Under the pieces are notes generated by a model. That model was given only the letters and a program-made list of their open reading frames with translations, had not been told where the DNA came from and did no database searches. From assembly GCF_000485595.1 (NCBI RefSeq), contig NW_014577373.1:86687-150686 (forward strand): a DNA stretch of 64,000 bases, written 5' to 3'. The number at the start of each line of letters is the position of its first letter. The first letter of the stretch is position 1. A program made the translations under genes and the position numbers. This stretch comes from Priapulus caudatus (taxonomy: Eukaryota; Priapulida; Priapulimorpha; Priapulimorphida; Priapulidae). Shown here in pieces: positions 50,404-61,800 of the stretch.

Positions 50404-53400
50404 GCTGCTGATGTTGTTGCTGTTGTCAGGTGAAGCCCAGTACAACAGGACAGGCGATGGTGCCTCAGCCATGTTAGCTCATCACGTGTATGTGTGTAAT
50501 ATTCTATTGTGTCGCAGGTAGGCTTGTTTGTATGCTCATGCTGTGTAATTGTTGTTATCAGGTGACGCACAAGACAACGGGACAGGTGATGGTGCTGAAG
50601 ATGAACATGATGAAGAGCAACAAACCCAACATGTTGCGCGAGGTGCAGCTCATGAACAAGCTCAACCACCCGTGCATACTTAGGTGAGAGGTCTACTTTA
50701 CCCATCATCCACGCGCGCATACTCAGATGAGTGGTCTAATTTACCCATCAACCACACGTGCATATTTGGGTGAGAGGTCTTCATTACCTATATCAACCAC
50801 GCGCGCATACTCAAGTGAGAGGTTTTTGATTGCCCATCCTTGTCATCACCCTCCACCCTTGTCATCACCCTCCACCCTTGTCATCACCCTCCACCCTTGT
50901 CATCAGCCATCACACTTTGTCATCATCTTCCATTCTTGCTATCAGTTACCATCTTTGCCATAATTTTCCTTTTTTTCCATCATCTTCCATCATCATCGTC
51001 GTCTCCCATCTTTTCCACCATACCCTATCCTTACCAAGTTTGCCATCGTTTCTATTATAATATTGCCTATTATTAGAGAGATCTATAGGAAGCTATAGGT
51101 GACACGCAGCTCTAGCTAACATAGGGTAGGATTCAATAGCTAGCACACCTCAGCGGTAACTGTGTGTGCGGGCCACCCACGCACGCACGCACGCACGCAC
51201 TCACGCATGCACGTACGCACACACACACACATGTACATAACACACACTCACGTACGCACACACACGCACGCATAGTCACGCACGCACGCACACACACGCA
51301 CACGCACGCACGCACGCACGCACACAGCACCCTGCGATGAGCGAGATATATGAGGAAGTTGATAGACAGCGGGTGTCAGTGTGTAGTGGGGGAGGGGGCA
51401 TATGAATGAGAGAGGGGAGTGAAATGACGAGACACAGACAGAGGCAGAGAGACAGAGCGCGCATTGTACGTGACCTCTGCGTTTAAAAGGTCAAGCCATC
51501 CGCTACCGGCTTGATCCTGTAATAGATGTCGTTGTGGATGCGACGAGAGCGGATTGGGATGTTGCGACAGGATGGCAGTGAGGGGTGCGGTGGATTTCTT
51601 CTGCCACCGCGTTTGTCCGGTGAACTGCTGGTTGGTTGGTTGACAGGTCTCTCTCACCTTGCCCGGGTTTGCTCGTCCGCGCGGCGTGCGCGCAGTGCAC
51701 ACATGGATGTGACCCAATTTCAAATCCTGCGGATTTGATCGCGTGCCAGCGTTTACGTGTGCAGGGAGTCTCATGGGGGATGTGCGTGCGTGCGTACGTG
51801 CGTGCGTGCGTGCATGTGTGCGCGCACTCGCACGTCAGTATCGGCGTAATATATCACCTTGGAGATTGTTGCAATAGGCGCAGAGTTTAACGCGGTATGT
51901 TGCGTGCTACTCGGTGGTAGTTGCTAATAGCGGGAGAAGCGAGTGTGGGCACAGATTCCTACTGCTGTCGGGTGACGTACGAGATGAAGTGAAATCAACT
52001 TCCATGTAGCCCTAGTTGAGTTCCTAGTCCCAAACGGGTATGCATCACTGCCACGCGTCCTGTCCGTGATCCTCTACATGCGCTCAAATGTTATCCTGAT
52101 CGCACCCACCCACACGTGCACGCACACACGCACGCACGCACGCACACGTGTTTGACATGTTATATTCAATGCGATATTAAATCTTCATATAATTACTATG
52201 GTAAACATTAAAATGAATCGGTTTGGTAACGCTTGGTGAAGCAGCAAAATTATAGTAGTAGTAGTACTGAAACAATAGACCTCGTAAATTTTTTAAATAA
52301 TTTAAAACTTGAATTTCAGTTTTTGCGTTATTAGTGGTACCCATTGTGGTTCAAATATAATGTAATTGCAAATGCCACTGTAATTGTAAGTTAAGCAATC
52401 GAAATCCCACGAAATTCTGTCCATTTTCATTCAAATATATCTTTGACATTTAGTACACGAGTCTAAATGTACTGTACAAAAAGTGGTAATGTTCTGATTG
52501 ATAATTATTGAGACGATTCATTATACATAGTATAATGGTTGGGGATGATAAGAACCTCAGCTCAGCTCATAAGCTTCCCTATATTAATTATTGACATCGC
52601 CTTAGAGGAATCATGCAACTACCTAACATTAGCATCATACAACGCATGCGGATGAGAACATTCCCTGGGTTAAAGACTTTGAAGATTCATTCATTTATCA
52701 CCGGATCTTTTTCCGTTGCAAGCTATGCGGTAGCCACCTACTGTGTAATTTAGTGAAAATAACCCGCGACCGTAATACTAGTAGGTTCTGTCCAAACAAT
52801 AGCCCGCCTGTCCCGTTTTTAATGAAACTTCCTTCCACGTATGTGTAATAACTGCCATAAACCGTCGCGGCGTTCCTGTTTCGGCTTGGATCCACCTGAT
52901 ATGTTTGTTTATTTACGCTCGCTCCGGCCGTGGTGACTTTGTTGACATGCGGTGTTTGGTGTTGGCAGGGAAAGCTTGGAACCATCACTTGTCACTCACT
53001 GCGCACCCGTGTTTACTCAGGTAGCAGCTCACACCTGCCCGCGTTCCTGCCACCGCCGCCGCCGCGGTAGCGGGACGTGAGGTCAGCCGGGGTCACCGAC
53101 GGCCACACACAGAGGGCACCACTGTGCCCTCCGTCCCCCCTCCCCCTCCGACCGCCCGCCCGCCCGGAAGTGCCGGTGGACTAACGGTTTTTGTCTGTTT
53201 GTTGTAGGTTCATGGGTGTTTGCGTTCATGAAGGAGCTCTGCATGCCCTCACTGAGGTAAGCAGCGTGCGGGAGAGTATGTGGTGGTGATAGTGCGTGTA
53301 ATGGATGATGGGGGGCGTGCCGGCAGCCGAATGTTCGAATCGCAAGGCCTCGCGAAAACCGCCGCGTGAAAAATGCCTGCTTCCATTGCGTTACGTCTAA

Positions 53401-56400
53401 GCAGAAGCGTGTGGCTGGATAATACTCAATATTTGCCCAAATACTCAGTAGTTGCCACAATACTCAATATTTGCTGTAATACTCAGTAGTTGCCATAATT
53501 CTAAGTTGTTGGCACAATATTCACTACTCAGTAGTTGCCACAATACTCAATATTTGCTGTAATACTCAGTAGTTGCCATAATTCTAAGTAGTTGGCACAA
53601 TACTCGCTACTCAGTAGTTGCCACAATACTCAATATTTGCTATAATACTTAGTAGTTGTCATAATTCTCAGTAGTTGGCACAATACACAGTAGTTGCCAC
53701 AATACTCAATATTTGCTATAATACTCAATAGTTGCCATAATACTAAGTAGTTGCCATAATACTTAGTAGTTGCCATAATACTCAGTAGTTGCCATATTAC
53801 TCAGTAATATTCCATTTTACTCCATAATATGCAGTATATTATACTGCGGTGTGATAATGATGCGTCGCCTGACGTCTTGCAGTACATCAACGGCACAAGC
53901 CTGGACGAGCACATACAGAACAAGCAACTGGAGATGACGTGGTCGATGAGGGTCAAGCTCGCTCAGGACATCGCCGAGGGCATGAAGTACCTTCACAGCA
54001 TGAACATGTTCCACCGCGACCTCACGTCAAAGGTCAGCAGCACGACCTCTGTGACCTCTCTGTCCGTCGACCTTGCGACCTCATGTTTTTACTCGTGCCG
54101 TGAAATACGTCCGCGGCACGTTCCACCGTGACCTCGCGTCAAAGGTCAGCCCGTCTCTCCGCCTGTGTGACCTTCGTGACCTTTGTTTGATGACCCCTGA
54201 CCTTCGAATTTTGTTTGCGGTGTGACAAACCTTGAACCTCGTTCTTGTGAGTGTGGTCAGAGTGTAGGTTGAAGGTTTTATCGTGGTGTGGCAATGCTCG
54301 TCGTCTTAGCAGCGATAAGTAAAATTGGGTGTAGCTACCCTGCTACAGTAGCGTGATATTGGCTGGGCAGTGACATGCTAGAGAGATAAAATAACATGGC
54401 AATCAGACTAAACTGCTTAGTATCTAAGCTAAACTAAGTACTTAAGCACTGCAGCACCAATCAGAGATGGTCTGCCATCGCCACACTGTTATGGCAGGGA
54501 TATATAGAACAGCAATAGTCTGCAAGGTTTCAAATCATTTTTTTAAATTTCGGCTGGTATGTTCTATCTTTAGCTAGCCAACAGAGTGGCGCTGTTTCGG
54601 TGGTGGGTTGGAGGAAGCGTGCGGTTTGGCAGGCTAGCTCCCTAAAAACCTCAGTGACTCGAGAAATCCTCGATACACGAAAATGCACGTAATACAATGA
54701 GGGCGTTTGTTCTTCGCTACCTTGCATCTCGTCTCGTGGTCTTGTTGGTGTATGCGCGATGCATGAATTTTCGTCGAATAGTTTAAGACTAGTTGTTATT
54801 CCATTACGGGAGCCGTGGGGGGAGAGAGAGAGAGCGAGATAAAGGAGAGAGGCATGCAATGCGTCAGTGGTAAACAGGAACTCACGTCTTCTGGAAACCT
54901 GCTGTTTGTCTAAACACCAGGGAACTGCGCAGGAGGATGCCCGACACGCGAGCCAGTTGCTAATGTGCGCATAACTCGTGCAGCTATGCGTGCACCTCGC
55001 AATCATATACTGTGTAATACTGCACAGCTCTCTTGAGCAGTGCTAAACGGTGAGCAGAGAGTGAGTGAGTGGCCGTGGCAGACTCATTATCGTCCCTGGC
55101 ATTCACGGTGGGGTCCATGCTGTTCACGCATTCTCGCACGTGCGATCGAAGCACAGCGCATCTCCCACTCCCCCGCTGTGTCCTTGTTGCCCCCACCCCC
55201 CTCCTGTTTGATGTTTGTGTCCATATTGTCGTCGTTGTCATGCACGGAGAATGATATTAAAGTGGGGGCTATAGCTGCGATGAGAAGCACTGCTGAATGG
55301 TTTTTGCGGCACGTGTAATAGGCTACCACCCGTCCGGCGCGTTTCCTGCGTAACAAACGTGATATGCGTGCCAGTTTCGACCGGCGCCTGTGTTGACATA
55401 GATATGCGATTCATGTCCGCGTGGTTGATGTGGATTGTTGTGCAGGATGGGTATATACTTCATGTTGACATTCGCAATAACACGACCGGTGTTGGTTATG
55501 CGCCATTGGGTGTCGGCGTGGTTATACATGATTCACACGTGTTGTGGCTTTTCCACTTTGTCAGAATGTATTCTGCGTTAGGTGTGTATCTCGGTTAACC
55601 ATCTTGCATACTGATTTCGATAGACCGTCCGCCGAGCTAACCTTCATGTAATATTGATGTACTAATTTGCTACATAAATGCACATTGTTGTATGATATCA
55701 ATAATTTATGAAATAATAATGCATTAAACACTACCCGCCTATAAACTACAATGATTACTTTCCTTATCTTGATTGTCTGTAGCTCGGTAAGTGGGCAATA
55801 AACGCAATTAATTTTAGTGATTAATATTATAAACTATATTGAGGAATTTCTTTTGCAAAATTAAGTTTTAATGCTGTTCTCAGTTGGCTGACTTACCGAT
55901 TGGGGGTCTAATTATTCAATTGCATCTTTTGTAGAACATTTTAATCAGGAAGGACGGCAAGCAAATGACAGCCATCGTTGGAGATTTTGGACTGGCAGAA
56001 AAAATACCAGACCCGTTGTAAGTTTCTCAAGAAGAGCTGATCAGTTATTTCATGGCTTTACGTTTTTAGTTTCAATTTGAATTGAACAATTTTCTTGTGA
56101 ACTTCTACTTAGAAACAAGAGTAAATATTTTTCTATAAACTGTTTCCACGAGATTCTCATTTAAAAAATAGTTCCAGCAAATAAGATTGAATTTCTAATC
56201 CACGAGCGGAGTAAACCTTTGCGAATTTTCATTAAAAAAATGGGGAAAAAACAAAAACAAATAAACAAAAGAGCAAAAATAATTTACCACTGCTTGTTTC
56301 CGCTCTCGTGCAGACGCGATTCCCGGCTGCCGACCGTAGGCTCCCCCTACTGGATGTCACCAGAGTGCATCAAGGGGGAGTGGTATGACGAGCTGAGTGA

Positions 56401-58788
56401 TGTCTTCTCCTACGGCATCGTACTGTGTGAGATGATCGCACGCATCGACGCCGACCCAGACGTGCTGCCACGAACACACGTATGTGACCTCCACATTTAC
56501 GCACGCAAGGGGGGAGGGGAGGTAGGAAGGGAGAGACAGGGGGGAAGGGAAGGGGAGAGAGAGGGAGAAGGTGAGGGGGAGAAAGAGAGATAGAAGGTGA
56601 GGGGGAGAAAGAGAGAGAATATCGGGGAGAAAGGGAAGGAGAGAGAGAGAGGAGAAAGGTGATGGAGGGAGTGAAAGAACGAGACAATGAGGGAAGGAAG
56701 GCAGGAGACAGAGGGAGAAAGAGAGAGAGAGAGAGAGAGTGAAAGAGGGGGAGAAGGAGGAGAGCAGGGATGTTTTCTTACTTTGTAAAATTTAAAATGC
56801 ATAATAGGAAACTTGATTCATAGACAGTCATTGCATTGGTGAATTGTTATGTTGCAGGTAATTATTAGTGCAAGGACACCATTGCAATAGTTAATTGATA
56901 ATGGAATAATGTAACATAATTATAATTAGCAGAAATGTGCGTTTTTCAGTATAATTTAACGTTCACCTTACAGCATTTCGGCTTGGACTACACAGCCTTC
57001 ACGGAACTGTGTGGCGACTGTCCGTCCGAGTTTCTCAAAATGGCCTTCAAGTGTTGCAACGTAAGTGCTAAAAGCCCGCCACACACACGACGCACGTGAC
57101 GTGCGCTGTTGTTGTTGTGTGCTCTCGTGTGACTTTAGCGAAACATTTTGTGTGTACAACATATGAACGATATATGACGGGTGTGATAAACTTGGTCCTT
57201 GTCGTATGTGTAAATACACGTGAGATACGAGTAAACACGAAAGGATCGTAAATAGACGTGAAAGTTGCATAAACGTGCATGAAATATGAGTAAAAATTCA
57301 CACGAATCAAGTATAAATACGCATGAAAAAAATTTGTAACAATACGCACAAATTATGCATAAGTACGCATGAAATACGAGTAAAAATATGCACGAGGGTG
57401 TAATATGACGTGCGAATGCGCGTATATAATAAAGCAGTGTAATTAGCGCGCAATACCCACGTAAATACGCACGAACGCGACCTCTGTCAGGCCTGCCTCG
57501 GTGCTCACCGCTTCTTCGCCGATCGTGCATATTCAGGTGCAGGCGAATGAGCGGCCGTCGTTCGCCGACATCGTCTGCACGCTGCACCAGATCGTCGACC
57601 ACGTGCGGCAGATGGAGGCCGTCACCGTGAAGGACAAGGTGGTTGCCGTCGACGACGCCGGCAGCAGGAGCGCCAACGTCTCGCCGAGGGAGCAGCCGCA
57701 GAAGCACCGAGGTACGACCGACACCGCTGCTGCCGACGCGATCTCGCGCGCGCTCACCAGTCTGCTGCTCGTGGCTTTACGGAACGTGATCTGCGTTGTA
57801 AAATACTGTAGATTAAAATTACAATATTTAAATGAATCTAAAAATGGCACCTTCATATGATAATCACTCTGGTTGTCGATACGATAGTTCACGATCTATT
57901 CAATAGTAGAAAATACCCTGATAAATGTATTAAAACAATGCAAATATCAGTGCTTGAGCATTGATTTGCCTCTTAATAGATTATCATAAATTATATTAAT
58001 GTTAACATCAGTGGCGCATGATATAGTTTATAATAGAATAAGTGAATGACAACATCAATTGTGCATGAAGCGAACCAGCTCATAATGTAAAGTGTCACGC
58101 TGCTGCTCACGCATCTTGCAATATTATTATACATTATCACGATTTTGTCGTTATTTCGTCTTACGTTATCTCATACGTATTATCGTAATTTATAATTTAC
58201 ATATCGTTATTTCGTCGTGATTTAGCGCCACTGAAGCGGCAGCGGTCGTTCGAGGGGGTCAAGGCTAAGGGTAAGCCTCCGGTCGTGCGGCGAGCGAGCG
58301 GCTTTGACCTGACGAACAGTCCTGCGCGCAAGCACATCATCCGCAGACATGTGAACAGCATCAACCTGAAGCACATCGGCGAGATGATGACGAAGAAAGA
58401 CCCGTTCTACACGTCCAGGTGAGTGCTAGATGCACAGGTAGTTTCTACACGCCCAGGTGAGTGCTAGATGCACAGGTAGTTTCTACACGCCCAGGTGAGT
58501 GCTAGATGCACAGGTAGTTTCTACACGCCCAGGTGAGTGCTAGATGCACAGGTAGTTTCTACGCCCAGGCAAGTTTTACACATCTAGGTGACTCGTATAG
58601 ATGCACGTATGCATGCATGTATGGACACGCACGTACGCACGCACGCTCGCGCACGCACACACACACAGGTAACTGCTGCGCAGCCAGATAACTACATGCC
58701 TTCATTTTCAAGAGGGTTCGGCAATGAAACGTGTAGAGTGGACACGCACGTATGCACGCACGCACACACAAACATGCACACACACACA

Positions 58789-58839
<51 letters not shown>

Positions 58840-61800
58840 AACTGCTGCGCACCCAGATAACTACATGCCTTCATTTTCGAGAGGTTTCGGCAATGAAACG
58901 TGTGGTAGAGTAATACGACAATAGCATCGCTAGCTGCAGCTGCATGCCTTTTTAATTTTTAGCGACTGCCGTGTTTATATCTTAGGAGTTGCAGCTTTTA
59001 GTTGATTTTCGACAATCAATCCTCGAAAAACATCTGTACAGCTGTGTCTGCATCTGTACGTATTCCGCGTGTGTTCATCGTCTGCTTTTATACATTCATT
59101 GTCTGCTTCTGTACTTTCATCATCTGCTTCTCTCTGCATCTACAGGAGGGCGTCAGTGTCTCGCTTCCCCGAGGCGAAGAAGATCGTAGACATATGCGAG
59201 GAGGATGAGGGGCTGGCGCGGGAGCTGGACATGCTGCTGCTGGTGCCACCTAGCTCACCGGTCAGCTACGACGACCTAGTCTACGGCATGCGCAGCAAGG
59301 GGTGGGTGCTAGCATTAGTGTTAGTGTTAGGGTGAGGGTTAGTGTTAGTGTTAGCATTAGGGTGAGGGTGAGGGTTAGCATTAGTGTTAGAGGTAGGGTG
59401 AGGGTTAGCATTAGTGTTAGTGTTAGGGTGAGGGTTATAGTCAGACTTGTGTTAGTGTTACTATTAGGGTCAGAGTTAGTGTTAGTGTTAGTGTTAGTGT
59501 TAGTGTTAGTGTTAGTGTTAGGAAAGCTGGACGACCTGCTGCTGGTACCTCCCAGCTCACCTGCCAGCTCAGTTTTAGCATCAATAGTGGTGGGATTAAA
59601 CCTAGAATTATGATTATTGGTAGTATTAGGGTTAGTATTACAGTTAGTTAGGGTTACTGTTAGTGTTGTTGGTGGGTTAGCATAAGTGCTAGGATTAGGA
59701 TTAGGGTTTTAGTGCCAGGATGAATTAAGGTTAAATTAGGGTCACTGTTAGTGTTGTTAGTGGGTATGAGTGAGTACCAGGATGAACGTTGGTCTAACTC
59801 ATGTGCTTGCGAACGGTTCCAGTAAAGACAACGTGCCGGTGAGAGAGAGCATGCCGGGGAGTCGATCGCTCCCCACGTCGCCGACGGAGGTTCGCAGTGC
59901 CCTGATGAAGTGGAGTGCCAGCAAAGAGGGCAAGACGCGCGCTCTGGTGAGTCACGTGACGGGGTCTGAACCCGTTGGTCGCCGAGTCGCGGCGTTGCTT
60001 CCCACGCTGTAGACCTGCTAACGTTGAGGCTTGATGAAGCTTTGGGATGCGCGTGTACCTTTGTCGAGTTCCGGTTGTTTACCAGTTGTACGAATCGGCA
60101 GGCAAATGGGCCTGCCGCAATCTCTTCGTGTGTATAACCGACGGTAAGCAGTGTGTAATGATGTCCGCTGTGGCTGCAAGAAATCTGGAGTATTTTTCGG
60201 TTGGCTTTACTTTTGCCTTTGTTTGGCTTCAGTTGGCTTCATGTTCAGTGCGTTACTCTGCTCCCGGGATTCCTCGATGCTATTAGATTGATTTGGTCGC
60301 AGTGATGTGGTCTGGAGCACCAGAGATAACCTTTAGACTCGCGATAGTCATAACTAGTTATGATGCTTATGAGGCTGCTGTTTATGAGTTGCTGCGATGT
60401 TATGAGCCCCAGGTATCTGCATAATAACCAGTCACCGGAAAAGTGCGAGATACTAAGCTAATATGGGTGATAATATCACCTCCCATGCTGGGTTGCTGAC
60501 GTCATGTAGGTACATGCTGTGAGAGATAAATGCCACACATATTATACATAGCTAATAACAGAAATAGATTGAGTTTAGTCTCATCTATTGTGATAATCAA
60601 TAAACCGTATGCTGTATTTTTCAGAGCGTGAACTGCAACTATGGAGATGAGTTTGCACCAGCGGTTAAACATAGGCCTGCCTCCTGCTGCTTTGGCAATC
60701 TAGTTATTCCAAGCTACAAGCCTGAAAAGGTGAGATGAGAATTATAAAAGCACTCAAAAGGATCTGGTTATATGTATCTTACTGTAGGTCTCGCCACAAT
60801 TGTTTAGCAAGCCATTACCATGGTAATGCAGAGTAATGATATCTAACGAATGCATTTTTGTTACTCTGTATAGCAATGTAATGATATATATCATAAGTGG
60901 GAGTATCTGTACTATGTCATGAATCTCTTTTATTTAATTTTATATCAAACGTGTGTACTTGTATTTAACTCTAGATCTAAAATGTGTGTTTTCGCTCACT
61001 TAGAGAACTTATATATTTTATACTTTTTTTGTGTGGATGTAATTAAACTGGATCCTAAAATTATTTTATATCATATTATATAGCTATTTGTATCGCGCTC
61101 GTATCGTATAGTACCGAGTCTCTGGTTTGCTGATCAATTAATTCTCATCGTGTTTTCCTTCGTCGTTCCTCTCGCAGCTGGAGACGCTGGCAGTCGGCGG
61201 CGCCGCGCCCGCATCCTACGTCAACGGTCGCCACGGCGATGCCGCGACCAGCGCCGACTCGGTCTTCGACACGCACGACGACGGCGCCCTCTTGTGGCGC
61301 ACCGCGATACCGACAGGCAAACGCTCGCCGTCCGACTCGGGCTGCCACTCGCTCGACTCCTGCCAGAGCGACTGCAGCCTACACCGGCGCTCCCTGGCGA
61401 CGGACGACGAGGCGTGCGCGTACGAGGCCATCGACGAAGAGATCTACGTCGTGCCAAGAGGGGGCGCCGGCGGAGGGGACCGCGGGTATACGAGCTCGTG
61501 GTTCGGCAGCCCCAACTACACGGCGGCGTCGGCGGCGCTGCGCGACGGACGCAAGGGCTACGTCGAGACGCTGAGCCGAAACTACATGGAGGCGGTGCAC
61601 AAGAGCCGCGCGAACCCCCGGCGCCCCCTGGCGGACGCCGACCAGCAGCAGTGCGTGTCCGTGTTCTCGCTCGGCAAGCTGCAGCCCTCGGCGGCGCCCC
61701 CTGGCGTGCACCGGTGGCGGGGCGACGGCACGGCGCCCGCGCGGAAACTGAGCCAGCCCGACTGGCTGAATCACAGGATGCTCACGAAGGGTCAGGTAGG

